Below are positions 18,751-27,433 of a DNA stretch of 64,000 bases, one piece after another; position 1 is the first letter of the stretch, and each line of letters begins with the position of its first letter. A model generated the notes under the pieces. The model worked only from the letters and a program-made list of their open reading frames with translations. It did not search any database and was not told the DNA's origin. This DNA comes from a bacterium (GTDB lineage Bacteria; Bacteroidota; Bacteroidia; Flavobacteriales_D; Crocinitomicaceae): the NCBI GenBank assembly GCA_024742305.1, contig JANSYQ010000001.1, positions 434,001 through 498,000 on the forward strand, given 5' to 3'. The position numbers and the translations under genes were made by a program.

Positions 18751-20033
18751 TGGCTATTGATGCAATGATGTTGGGTCCCATGCTGGACCCGTTCCGAAAC
18801 ATGGCGAAAGAATGCGAGGCGAAGGGTTACTCGGGCGAAAGCTACGACGAAATGATGAACGCTTTGGCTCGAATGGAAGAGCTTGGTGAAGAACTCAGTG
18901 ACTTTATGGAGTTTTCAGCGAAGCTGAGTTCCGAGGGACTGCAACTAAAATTCAGTACCGCTTATGGTAATGTGTTAAGCGAAGCAGCTTCAGGTAGTTC
19001 GGGGTCTAGCGAAAGTAGCGGTAACGATTATGATGATAAAGCGCTATTAAAACAGAATATTGATAGCTTGCGAAATGCCATTGAAGAATTGAAGCGCGCT
19101 GAAAATGCTGCCGTTCAAGAAGCTACCTCTCACCATAAGGATGCCGATTCAAAAGCAGTTGCTGAAAATGAAGTAAGAACCTTAGCGAAAACGGATCAAC
19201 TCATTGGTCCCATTGAAGATTTGATTGCCTTGGGAGAATCTGGTATTAGTTTTCCGGAGTTTCTGCGCATTCAAATTGAAAAGGGGCTGGATAAAGCGAT
19301 GAATGGAGATGCGGTAATCCAAGAAGGAATTGCTTACGATCTCGATTTTGCGAAGGCGAGCTCAATACACCCATACGATATTCAAATTCGCGAAGAGCAA
19401 ATGAAAGCCTTTGAACGTCTGGCCGCACAATCACCGTTTGGACTGCCCAACCACTTGTCCATGCGCTTGGCATTTGACGCTATTGTGCAGTCTCATGTTT
19501 CTGCAAAAAACAAATGGGAGACCATTGATCGCGCTTGGAACCGAATTTTCAGCCTTTTGGACACATGGGTTATTGCCCACACAAGCTTCGCTCCGTCTAT
19601 TGACCCTTGGGCGATGTCTAGCAACCCACAGGCAGCTGTGCAGCGAGACAAGGAGACGCTGCCAGGCTATATACAAGAACGAATTCGATTGCTTCAAGAG
19701 AACTTTGGTGTTTCTTTCTCCCAAATTTTACAAGAGGAAACGTTTGTTTGGAGTGTGCGCCATCACCACTTCTCATACAGTCAAGTATACACCGAGTTCT
19801 TGATATCTAAAGCCCTGCCTCTATGTAAGCCGGAGCAATTATTAAGCGCTGAACTGGTGCAAGAAGTAGAACAGATGTACAATTCTAACCAAATGCCAAA
19901 TCCGGAAAACTACAAAGTTTTAGACCGACAAGAAGCCGCTTACAACAAGCATTTTGGTGAGGGGCAGTTTGTTCAAAAAGTAGGACCAAAACCCTCCTTT
20001 GGTAATAGAGCGGCATCACCTTGGACCCTTTAA
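18750..20033 (+). CDS. Hypothetical cytoplasmic protein, second gene of a two-gene operon
   Basis: I do not recognise this 427-residue protein. It has no signal peptide. An N-terminal helical part (1-85) is followed by a Ser/Gly-rich linker (about 87-100) that separates it from a helical remainder with an acidic coiled-coil-like section (about 105-160). Three His lie together in WSVRHHHFSYSQ near residue 336. The C-terminal 60 residues are Pro/Gly-rich and probably disordered. It starts within the stop codon of the upstream 217-residue gene, so the two proteins probably act together. Confidence 0.7.
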   Translation: MAIDAMMLGPMLDPFRNMAKECEAKGYSGESYDEMMNALARMEELGEELSDFMEFSAKLSSEGLQLKFSTAYGNVLSEAASGSSGSSESSGNDYDDKALLKQNIDSLRNAIEELKRAENAAVQEATSHHKDADSKAVAENEVRTLAKTDQLIGPIEDLIALGESGISFPEFLRIQIEKGLDKAMNGDAVIQEGIAYDLDFAKASSIHPYDIQIREEQMKAFERLAAQSPFGLPNHLSMRLAFDAIVQSHVSAKNKWETIDRAWNRIFSLLDTWVIAHTSFAPSIDPWAMSSNPQAAVQRDKETLPGYIQERIRLLQENFGVSFSQILQEETFVWSVRHHHFSYSQVYTEFLISKALPLCKPEQLLSAELVQEVEQMYNSNQMPNPENYKVLDRQEAAYNKHFGEGQFVQKVGPKPSFGNRAASPWTL

Positions 20034-20101
20034 TTTTTCTGCGTTATTGGAATACAGTGTAATAAAGAAGTATGCTTATTATTACCATGGAAGATAATTT
20101 G

Positions 20102-20109
20102 TAGTTTTG
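20102..20109 (+). promoter_or_regulatory. Predicted promoter -7 box of the bacilliredoxin gene
   Basis: TAGTTTTG matches TAnnTTTG, 41 bp upstream of the start codon. A -33 element is not obvious. Confidence 0.45.
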
Positions 20110-20150
20110 TATAGAATTATTATAAATAACAGCAAAAAACACATTCAGAT

Positions 20151-20564
20151 ATGTATCCACCAGAATTAGTTCAGCCGATGAAAGAAGACTTAACGCATGT
20201 TGGGTTTAACCAGTTAACTACTGCAGATGAGGTTGATGAGATGATAGCGAGCAGCGGGGAAAGCCTTTTGTTGGTCGTAAACTCAGTGTGCGGTTGTGCG
20301 GCAGGAAACATGCGTCCGGGCGTGAAGCTTTCATTAGACAATGAGAAAGTTCCAACCACTTTAGCTACCGTTTTCGCTGGAGTTGATGGAGAAGCAACGG
20401 CACAAGCACGTAAGTACTTTTTGCCTTACCCTCCTTCTTCACCGTCTATTGCGGTTTTCAAAGATGGAAAGTTGGCTCATTTCTTAGAGCGTCACCATAT
20501 TGAAGGCGGCACAGCAGATATGATCGCTGAGAACTTAAAAGGCGCTTATAACGAGTTATTTTAA
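20151..20564 (+). CDS. BrxA/BrxB family bacilliredoxin (YphP/YqiW-like)
   Basis: Proteins of this thioredoxin-fold family remove bacillithiol or act as small disulphide isomerases. The 137-residue protein has the family's N-terminus MYPPELVQPM, the active-site C47-G48-C49 (VNSVCGCAAG), and the FLPYPPSSPSIAVFKDGK segment with the cis-proline region. Length is normal. Its presence suggests a bacillithiol-type thiol system, as known in some Bacteroidota, but no bsh biosynthesis gene is in this window. It is a single gene flanked by palindromic elements. Confidence 0.93.
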   Translation: MYPPELVQPMKEDLTHVGFNQLTTADEVDEMIASSGESLLLVVNSVCGCAAGNMRPGVKLSLDNEKVPTTLATVFAGVDGEATAQARKYFLPYPPSSPSIAVFKDGKLAHFLERHHIEGGTADMIAENLKGAYNELF

Positions 20565-20569
20565 GTTTT

Positions 20570-20625
20570 AAAGTACATCTCGGCTACTTCGGCTGAAGCT
20601 CAGCACCAGTCCGCTCGATGTACTT
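20570..20625. repeat. Palindromic element downstream of the bacilliredoxin gene
   Basis: AAGTA...TACTT flanks a region that starts CATCTCGGCT and ends CCGCTCGATG (20576-20620), with an insertion in the middle compared with the other family members. It stands just before a terminator that carries a second family copy. Confidence 0.6.
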
Positions 20626-20640
20626 ACTAGATGCACTTTA

Positions 20641-20687
20641 AAAAAACCCGGCCTCTCGACTACGCTCGAGGACCGGGTATTTTTTTG
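20641..20687. terminator. Bidirectional terminator with palindromic repeat in its loop
   Basis: The stem CCCGG/CCGGG encloses CTCTCGACTACGCTCGAG (20653-20670), with A and T tracts on the two sides. It ends the bacilliredoxin gene and the convergent FKBP gene. Confidence 0.85.
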
Positions 20688-20703
20688 ACTGTAATATTCT
20701 TAT

Positions 20704-21162
20704 TTAAAGCACTTCGATTAACTCGATATCGAAGATGAGAACCGCGTTTGGCGGAATAGACCCGCCCCCACTTGGACCGTAGCCGAGGGCAGACGGAATC
20801 AATAGCTTCCCTGATCCTCCTTCCTTGAAGTACGGAATTCCAATGCGCCAACCGTCAATGACTCCACCAAGATTAAATGTGATCCCCTGCGCACTGCTTC
20901 CATCGAAGATTTCGCCGTCGAGAAAATAGCCCGTGTAAGCCACACGTACATCCGAGTTAGAGTTGCACTCCGGTCCCGTTCCTTGTTGTTCAATGATATA
21001 ATACAATCCAGATGGATCTTTTTGCGCAACAAGTCCGTTTTCTATCAAGTAGTCTTGAATTAGTTGATCGTCTATTTCTGCCTGTTCTTCAGGGCTCGTT
21101 TTTTTACATCCTACCGCAACAAATACGAGTGCAGCAACAGCGAGTAAACCAGCTATTCTCAT
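20704..21162 (-). CDS. FKBP-type peptidyl-prolyl isomerase lipoprotein
   Basis: The 152-residue protein has a lipoprotein signal with C19 as the modified residue (FVAVGC). A short helical linker follows, then an FKBP domain (about 60-152) with the typical VRVAYTGYFLDGEIFDGS, GVIDGWRIGIPYFKEGG, IPSALGYG and IPPNAVLIFDIELIEV segments. It should catalyse proline isomerisation of exported proteins in the periplasm. Its start overlaps the stop of the glutathione peroxidase gene by 4 bp, so the two are translationally coupled. Confidence 0.95.
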   Translation of the reverse strand: MRIAGLLAVAALVFVAVGCKKTSPEEQAEIDDQLIQDYLIENGLVAQKDPSGLYYIIEQQGTGPECNSNSDVRVAYTGYFLDGEIFDGSSAQGITFNLGGVIDGWRIGIPYFKEGGSGKLLIPSALGYGPSGGGSIPPNAVLIFDIELIEVL

Positions 21163-21674
21163 AATAAATCAGTTATTTTTTGGTCCATTGGCTTGGTCAT
21201 AGAACGAAAATGCTCTATCAAGTTTCCTTCTTCATCTACCAAAAACTTTTCAAAGTTCCAACGCACGGTAACATCTCCTGCTTGTTCTGTCAGCCATTGA
21301 TAAACCGGATGTTGCCCTTCTCCTTTTACTTCGATTTTGGATGCCATGAGAAATGTAACGCCATAGTTTTTCTTACAAAACGACTGAATTTCTTCCTCTG
21401 AGCCCGGTTCTTGCCCACCGAATTGATCGCATGGGAAACCGATGATGGTAATTTTCTCTCCAAACTTTAAATGAAGCGCCTGCAGCTCTTCGTACTGTGG
21501 CGTAAACCCACATTCAGACGCCGTGTTCACAAACAAGATTTTTTTTCCTTTGAATTGCTCCAAAGATGTTTCGTTCCCCTCTATGTCCGTAAAGGACAAA
21601 TCGTACAATGAGTTCTGAGCACTTGCGCCCATGCTCATTGCAATCGCTGCTATAAATAATCCTACTTTTTTCAT
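21159..21674 (-). CDS. Exported glutathione peroxidase family protein
   Basis: The 171-residue protein has a signal peptide (1-19, ASAQ) and a glutathione-peroxidase fold with the catalytic tetrad C55 (NTASECGF), Q88 (FGGQEPG), W139 and N140. C100 (SFCKKNY) matches the resolving cysteine of thioredoxin-dependent members, so it more likely uses thioredoxin-like reductants than glutathione. The signal peptide points to peroxide defence in the periplasm. It is the first gene of a two-gene operon with the FKBP lipoprotein. Confidence 0.94.
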   Translation of the reverse strand: MKKVGLFIAAIAMSMGASAQNSLYDLSFTDIEGNETSLEQFKGKKILFVNTASECGFTPQYEELQALHLKFGEKITIIGFPCDQFGGQEPGSEEEIQSFCKKNYGVTFLMASKIEVKGEGQHPVYQWLTEQAGDVTVRWNFEKFLVDEEGNLIEHFRSMTKPMDQKITDLL

Positions 21675-21744
21675 AGGATTAAAAATACGAAGAAATCAAG
21701 AGATTTTTTGTGAACACGCTTGTTGTTCATTGATTTTCGCGAAA

Positions 21745-21776
21745 CAAAAAAGGGAGTACCGAAGCACTCCCTTTTC
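21745..21776 (-). terminator. Terminator of the T9SS gene at 21796
   Basis: AAGGGAGTGC/GTACTCCCTT with a TTCG loop is followed by a T-tract on the minus strand. Confidence 0.88.
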
Positions 21777-21795
21777 ACAGAATCTAAATTAGATT

Positions 21796-23559
21796 TTATT
21801 TTTTCACTACGTTGAATGTAGACGTTGCTCCTGACTCAAGTGCCACGTTGAACGTGTAAACACCTGTTGCCAAAGAAGAGATATCAACAGTTGTAGATCC
21901 GTTTACCAAAGTAATTGGCGCAGTGAATGCTACTTTTCCTGTTACATCAGCAACTGTCAATACTGCATCACCTTCAGCGTTCAAAGTAACTTTTACTTTG
22001 TCTTCAGCTGGGTTAGGGAATGCTGTACCTCCAAGTGTGTTTTCTTCCAATCCAAGCTCAGCTGGATCGAAGATATTCAATGCCAAAGAAGGTGCAGAAA
22101 CTCCTGCCCATCCTGCAGCATACCACTCACCATCTACGTGTACTGGTGAAGGTGGCTGACGGAAGATTCCTTGGTTACCATCGTAGTTAATTCCATTGTC
22201 GTATCCGAATGCAACTGTAGCTGACTCGAATGTTTGGATACAGAACAAGTAACGAACTCCATCTTGTAGTTGGAACTGTGTCTGGAAAGGAACAAATACT
22301 GGCTGCTCAACTTCGTTATCTGAAGCTGGATAGTGAGTTCCGAAAGACAACAAGTTCAAGTTTTGGAACGCGTCGTTTGTTGTTGGATCGAATGTGTAGT
22401 TTGGATCGTCCAAATCTACCCAACCGTCATCCCACTGGTATGCGTTAACGAAGATTTCAGCTCCTGCCAAAACTTCACCTGCAGCAGTGTCAACATGAGG
22501 TACAATCCAAACACCGTTTGTAGCCATTGTAGAAGCGTTATCTTCTTGAACCATCATACAAGACTGGTACTCAGTAGTTGAGTTACTTGGGTACGTGTTT
22601 GCTACTGGCTCGCTGTTTACGTCTACGTTAGACAAAGACAATACATCGTCTTGGATAGAGAATGTAGATGACAATGTGTTATCGAAATCTGATTCATCAG
22701 TTCCTCCGAAATCCATTGTGTATGTCAATGTGTACAATCCGTTATCGTACATTCCAACACCACCTTCAGTCCAAGCTGGGAACTCTAATGGGTTTCCAGG
22801 GAAGATAGAAGCTGTATCACTAGACAACATGTTCTGAATGTTTACAGTCTCTGTGTAGTAGTTTCCGTTCGGTCCATCGATAGTAGCTGTTACGTCAACA
22901 GATGCTTGATCGTTTGTTCCGAAGTTGTACAACTGAATTCCTGGTGTGAATCCGTCGAATTGACGTGAGTTTGCACCTCCGTAAGGAGCTACCAACATTT
23001 CACCATTGTTCGCTCCGATATCGTCAGCGAATGCACCGAATTTGTTTCCAAGGAACATTACAACCGGTCCATTCTGCATTTCTGCAACCAACTGAGCTCC
23101 TGAAACACTAGAAATAAATACTACTGGAATAGTAACACTTGCACCGTCAGCACCACCACCCATTTGGATTACTTCATCCTCACGGTTAATGATAATTACG
23201 GCAACAGCTCCTGCATTCTCAGCGTTCAACGCTTTCGTACCGAACTCACATGTGTTACGATAGATTACGGCAATTTTTCCGTCCAACTGACCTGCTGGAA
23301 TTGGATTACATGCTTCTGCCGACATTGGGTTTCCTTGTGGGTTTGTTCCTGGTGTACCGTCATCAGCCATCATTAGCGTGTCGATAACAGATGTTCCTGG
23401 AACTAAGAAATCAGGAGTCGACCAATCCGTTCCGGGCTCAGCCCAAGAGAATTCGTAGTTTCCTTGAATTGCAAGCGGAGAGACACCTGCACAAATAACT
23501 TGAGCTTTTACGGCGAATCCACTCGCAATTACTGCAATTGAGAGTAAGAGTTTTTTCAT
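21796..23559 (-). CDS. Secreted PA-domain protein with T9SS type A sorting domain (tandem paralogue 1)
   Basis: The 587-residue protein has a signal peptide (1-19), a protease-associated (PA) domain at about 65-175 (GKIAVIYRNTCEFGTKALNAE, AVAVIIINRE, IPVVFIS), a middle part including GANNGEM and a NYGTNDQ segment, and a conserved block with EYQSCMMVQE, NAYQWDDGWVDL and FGTHYPASDN (about 330-430). A type A sorting domain closes it (FPNPAED, terminal FNVVKK). PA domains usually accompany proteases or bind peptides or calcium, but no protease motif is visible here. It is the 3'-most of four related genes, with its own terminator. Confidence 0.87.
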   Translation of the reverse strand: MKKLLLSIAVIASGFAVKAQVICAGVSPLAIQGNYEFSWAEPGTDWSTPDFLVPGTSVIDTLMMADDGTPGTNPQGNPMSAEACNPIPAGQLDGKIAVIYRNTCEFGTKALNAENAGAVAVIIINREDEVIQMGGGADGASVTIPVVFISSVSGAQLVAEMQNGPVVMFLGNKFGAFADDIGANNGEMLVAPYGGANSRQFDGFTPGIQLYNFGTNDQASVDVTATIDGPNGNYYTETVNIQNMLSSDTASIFPGNPLEFPAWTEGGVGMYDNGLYTLTYTMDFGGTDESDFDNTLSSTFSIQDDVLSLSNVDVNSEPVANTYPSNSTTEYQSCMMVQEDNASTMATNGVWIVPHVDTAAGEVLAGAEIFVNAYQWDDGWVDLDDPNYTFDPTTNDAFQNLNLLSFGTHYPASDNEVEQPVFVPFQTQFQLQDGVRYLFCIQTFESATVAFGYDNGINYDGNQGIFRQPPSPVHVDGEWYAAGWAGVSAPSLALNIFDPAELGLEENTLGGTAFPNPAEDKVKVTLNAEGDAVLTVADVTGKVAFTAPITLVNGSTTVDISSLATGVYTFNVALESGATSTFNVVKK

Positions 23560-23610
23560 AAGATTAAAATTTTAGACAGGGCTAAGTTAACGTAAAAAAA
23601 TTGTTAACAC

Positions 23611-23640
23611 AAAAAAAGGAAGCCCTAGAGCCTCCTTATT
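23611..23640 (-). terminator. Terminator of the T9SS gene at 23663
   Basis: GGAGGC/GCTTCC with one G-T pair and a short loop is followed by seven T on the minus strand. Confidence 0.75.
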
Positions 23641-23662
23641 TTTCGAATATTTTCGTAGTTAA

Positions 23663-25456
23663 TTATTTCTTCACGATGCTGAACTGTGCCGATTGTCCAT
23701 TTTCGTCTGTCAAATTGAGTACGTAAGCACCCGACTCAAACGATGAAATGTTAACATCAACTTGACCGTTCGCCACCACTACATTGTCCATAAATACTAC
23801 CTTTCCGGCGATATCCGTTATCTGCAATCGTGTATCTCCGGAAGTGTTTACAGAGATAGTGATACGATCCTCTGCTGGATTCGGGAATACATTTCCTTGC
23901 AGTGCATTGCTCTCATCTAACCCAACAAAAGTTTGGTGCAATACCATAGATGAAGCCGAAACTCCTGCCCATCCTGCCGTATACCATTCTCCATCTACAT
24001 GAACTGGCGAAACTGGTTGTGCATCAATACTGTAGTTTGCACCGTAGTCCAATGAATTATCGTACCCGAAGGAAATAGTTGCAGATTCAAACGTTTGAAT
24101 ACAGAATAAGTAGCGCACATTTGATTGCAATGTTACGGGTGTTTGGAAAGGAACCCACGCTGGTTGATCCACGTCGTTGTCAGATGCTGGGTAATGTGTT
24201 CCAAATGAAAGTAAGTTTAGGTTTTGATACGCATCATTCGTAGTTGGGTCGAAGGTGTAGTTCGGATCGTTCAAATCTACCCAACCATCGTCCCATTGGT
24301 ACGCGTTCACAAAAATTTCCGCTCCTGCCAACGTATTCACTGAAGTATCGGTATGTGGTGTGATGTACATTCCGTCGATCAAACCTGCTGCATTTGCTTC
24401 CTGCAACATCATACACGATTGATACTCTGTTGTTGAATTGCTTGGATAGCTGTTGGCTACTCCCGTATTGTTCACTCCTCCACGCGCCAAAGAAATCCAC
24501 TGGTCCGTGATTTTGAACTCTGCTGTGTACACGTTATCAAATGGGAAATCGTCTGTTCCGCCAGTAGAAATTGTGTACGTTAATGTGTAATCTCCAAGAT
24601 CGTACGTCGTTTCCGACCAAGCGGGGAATTCCGTTGCATTTCCAGCGAAAATAAATGCTGTATCTCCTGAGTTCAGGTTCAATGGAATCGTTTCATCGTA
24701 ATAATTTCCGTTGGGTCCATCTATGGTTGCTGATACCGAAGCATTTGGCAAGTCATTGATTCCGTAGTTATACACCTGAATACCTGGAGTAAAACCATCG
24801 TACATTGATTCCGTTGCAGTACCGAAAGGTGAAATCGTGAATTCTCCTTTCACTGCTCCAATATCGTCGTTGAACGCGCCTAGCTTGTTTCCAATGAACA
24901 TCTCTACAGGTCCGTTCGCCATTTCAGCGACTAAAAGTGAGCCGTCTAGCTGAGAAATCATTACCGCCGGAATATTACAATCTGTTCCCAAGGCTCCGTT
25001 TAGTGGGTCTGTATTTCCCAACATTCCTATTAATCCCGGTTCGCGGTTGACTACAATCACACCGATAGCCCCGGCTTGCTGTGCGTTATAAATTTTTTCT
25101 GAGAACCAGCACGTATTTCTGTAAACCACGGCAATTTTTCCCGTTAGATCATTGATTACGGAATCACACGCTTCTTGTGAAATAGGATTTCCTTGCGGGT
25201 TGGTACCCGGAGTTCCGTCTTCTGCCAACATCAACTCCCCTTGAATGAAGTCTCCAGCGTTGTTAAAGTTCAAACCTCCGTTCCATGTTCCCCACGTTCC
25301 GTCGTCAGCTTCACCGGGCCATTGACCGCAGTTTGCCTGCACTGTATACTCGTAGTTACCTTGAATGGCTGCCGGCGAAATTCCGGAAACGACTACCTGA
25401 GCATTAACTGCAAGGCCCGTAGCCAAAACGGCCAGTGATAGTATTAGTTTTTTCAT
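23663..25456 (-). CDS. Secreted PA-domain protein with T9SS type A sorting domain (tandem paralogue 2)
   Basis: The 597-residue protein has the same order as its neighbours: signal peptide (1-19), a GISPAAIQGNYEYT start, a PA domain (about 75-190, with GKIAVVYRNTCWFSEKIYNAQ), the EYQSCMM/NAYQWDDGWVDLNDPNY/FGTHYPASDN block, and a sorting domain starting FPNPAED. It shares an N-terminal NCGQWPGE-like insert with paralogue 3 that paralogue 1 lacks, so 2 and 3 look most closely related. The function is unknown. Confidence 0.87.
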   Translation of the reverse strand: MKKLILSLAVLATGLAVNAQVVVSGISPAAIQGNYEYTVQANCGQWPGEADDGTWGTWNGGLNFNNAGDFIQGELMLAEDGTPGTNPQGNPISQEACDSVINDLTGKIAVVYRNTCWFSEKIYNAQQAGAIGVIVVNREPGLIGMLGNTDPLNGALGTDCNIPAVMISQLDGSLLVAEMANGPVEMFIGNKLGAFNDDIGAVKGEFTISPFGTATESMYDGFTPGIQVYNYGINDLPNASVSATIDGPNGNYYDETIPLNLNSGDTAFIFAGNATEFPAWSETTYDLGDYTLTYTISTGGTDDFPFDNVYTAEFKITDQWISLARGGVNNTGVANSYPSNSTTEYQSCMMLQEANAAGLIDGMYITPHTDTSVNTLAGAEIFVNAYQWDDGWVDLNDPNYTFDPTTNDAYQNLNLLSFGTHYPASDNDVDQPAWVPFQTPVTLQSNVRYLFCIQTFESATISFGYDNSLDYGANYSIDAQPVSPVHVDGEWYTAGWAGVSASSMVLHQTFVGLDESNALQGNVFPNPAEDRITISVNTSGDTRLQITDIAGKVVFMDNVVVANGQVDVNISSFESGAYVLNLTDENGQSAQFSIVKK

Positions 25457-25503
25457 AGTGTGTAATTATAGCTTTTGGCTAAAGTATGAAATGTAGGGGA
25501 AAC

Positions 25504-25533
25504 AAAAAAGGGAGAACCGAAGCCCTCCCTTTG
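25504..25533 (-). terminator. Terminator of the T9SS gene at 25551
   Basis: AAAGGGAG/CTCCCTTT encloses GGCTTCGGTT and is followed by a T tract on the minus strand. Confidence 0.85.
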
Positions 25534-25550
25534 AATAACAAGTTGTTATC

Positions 25551-27329
25551 TTATTGTTTTACTACGCTGAAAGTTCCTGTTTGACCTTCGTTTGTAGTTA
25601 CGTTGATTACGTAAACTCCTGAATCAAATCCGTTGATGTTCACTGTAGCTTGTCCGTTCTCCAAAGTAACTGGAGCGCTGAATACAACTTTTCCTGTTAC
25701 GTCAACGATTTCCATGTTAGCATCTCCTGAAGCGTTTACTGATACCGTTACGTGATCATTCGCAGGGTTAGGGAATGCAGAACCTTGCAAGATTGCTGGA
25801 TCTACCATACCTGCGTAAGTTTGAGTCAATGCCATTGAAGGAGCAGATGAACCGTTCCATCCTGCTACGTACCAAGTTCCATCTGTATTTACAGGAGAAA
25901 CTGGCTGAGCGAAGATGCTGTAGTTCGCTCCGTAATCCAATCCGTTGTCATATCCAAATGATACTACGTCTGGAGAGAATGTTTGAGCACAGAACAAGTA
26001 ACGAACGTCGTTCTGAAGTGTAATTGCCGTTTGGAACTGCACCCATGATGGCTGATCAACGTCGTTGTCAGATGCTGGATAGTACGTTCCGAACGTTAGC
26101 AAGTTCAAGTTGTTGAATGCATTCGTTGTGGTTGCTGCGAAATCGTAGTTTGGATCGTTCAAATCAACCCAACCATCATCCCACTGGTATGCGTTCACGA
26201 AGATTTCTTGTCCAGCGTAAACGTTCACAGATGTATCTGCATGTCCTACGATCCACATACCGTCTACGATCATTCCGTTCATGCTTGGTTCTTGCACCAT
26301 CCAACAAGACTGGTACTCTGTTGTTGCGTTTGATGGGTAGTTGCTGTACGTTGGTGTTACTCCAACATCCAAACGAGAAGCAGAAAGGATATCATCATTA
26401 ATAGAGAACTCTGCAGTGTACACGTTGTCGAACGGGAAGTCGTCTGCTACCCCTGCATCAAGCGTATACGTTAGCGTATAGTTTCCTAAATCGTATGAAG
26501 TTTCAGTCCAAGCTGGGAATTCTGTTGCGTTTCCTGGGAACGGGAACACAGTATCTCCTGAAAGAGCGTTGAAGTTCAACGTTTCAGTGTAGTAGTTTCC
26601 AGCAGGACCATCGATTGTTGCGGTGATAGTTGCGTTTGGCAAATCATTAATCCCGTAGTTGTAAGCTTGCAAACCAGGCGTAAACCCATCGAACAACTGA
26701 ACGTTGTTTCCTCCGTAAGGAGCGATAAGGAACTCTCCTTTAACTGCACCGAAATCGTTCGGGAACGCACCAATTTTGTTACCAATGAACATTTCTACTG
26801 GTCCGTTTGCCATTTCGCTGATCAAAGCGGCCCCGTCAATGCTAGAGATAAATACCGCTGGAATTTCCACTTGGATTCCCTCTACGGCATCGCCCAACAT
26901 TCCAAGTAGTGCATCTTCACGGTTCACAATAATTGCTGCAACAGCACCAGCGTTCTGAGCGTTCAACAATTTTGTTGTAAAGTTACATGAGTTACGGTAG
27001 ATAACCGCGATGAAGCTAGTAAGGTCATTGATGATAGAATCACATCCTTCTTGCGAAATTGGGTTACCCTGAGGGTTAGTTCCTGGAGTTCCATCCTCAA
27101 CCAATCTCAATGTATCTTGAATAAAAGTTCCAGCTACGTTGAAATCAAGGTTGTTCAATACACCCCAAGTTCCGTCATCGGTTTCACCGGGCCACGCACC
27201 ACAGTTTGCCTGTGTCGTGAAATCATAATTTCCCTGAATAGCGGCTGGGCTTACTCCGGCTACCACCACTTGGCCGTAAACCGTGAAACCTGTAACCACC
27301 GCTACAAGCGAGAGTAGAAGTTTTTTCAT
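25551..27329 (-). CDS. Secreted PA-domain protein with T9SS type A sorting domain (tandem paralogue 3)
   Basis: The 592-residue protein has a signal peptide (1-19), a PA domain (about 75-190, with FIAVIYRNSCNFTTKLLNAQ), the conserved EYQSCWMVQE/NAYQWDDGWVDLNDPNY/FGTYYPASDN block and a sorting domain starting FPNPAND. It is nearly colinear with paralogue 2. Each gene of the cluster has its own terminator and about 100 bp of upstream sequence, so they are probably separate transcription units that could be expressed differently. Confidence 0.87.
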   Translation of the reverse strand: MKKLLLSLVAVVTGFTVYGQVVVAGVSPAAIQGNYDFTTQANCGAWPGETDDGTWGVLNNLDFNVAGTFIQDTLRLVEDGTPGTNPQGNPISQEGCDSIINDLTSFIAVIYRNSCNFTTKLLNAQNAGAVAAIIVNREDALLGMLGDAVEGIQVEIPAVFISSIDGAALISEMANGPVEMFIGNKIGAFPNDFGAVKGEFLIAPYGGNNVQLFDGFTPGLQAYNYGINDLPNATITATIDGPAGNYYTETLNFNALSGDTVFPFPGNATEFPAWTETSYDLGNYTLTYTLDAGVADDFPFDNVYTAEFSINDDILSASRLDVGVTPTYSNYPSNATTEYQSCWMVQEPSMNGMIVDGMWIVGHADTSVNVYAGQEIFVNAYQWDDGWVDLNDPNYDFAATTTNAFNNLNLLTFGTYYPASDNDVDQPSWVQFQTAITLQNDVRYLFCAQTFSPDVVSFGYDNGLDYGANYSIFAQPVSPVNTDGTWYVAGWNGSSAPSMALTQTYAGMVDPAILQGSAFPNPANDHVTVSVNASGDANMEIVDVTGKVVFSAPVTLENGQATVNINGFDSGVYVINVTTNEGQTGTFSVVKQ

Positions 27330-27433
27330 AAGTTCTAAATTTTAGATATTCTGTACCGTAAAAGTACGAAGGAAAGGCTTATATGGTTGGGGTTAGTGTA
27401 AATTTCTTTCACACAGAATTAGTCTTAACCTAC

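Noticed and set aside
298-20670. Dispersed palindromes as a CRISPR array
   Set aside because: The copies are kilobases apart and embedded in terminators, with no regular spacers and no cas genes.
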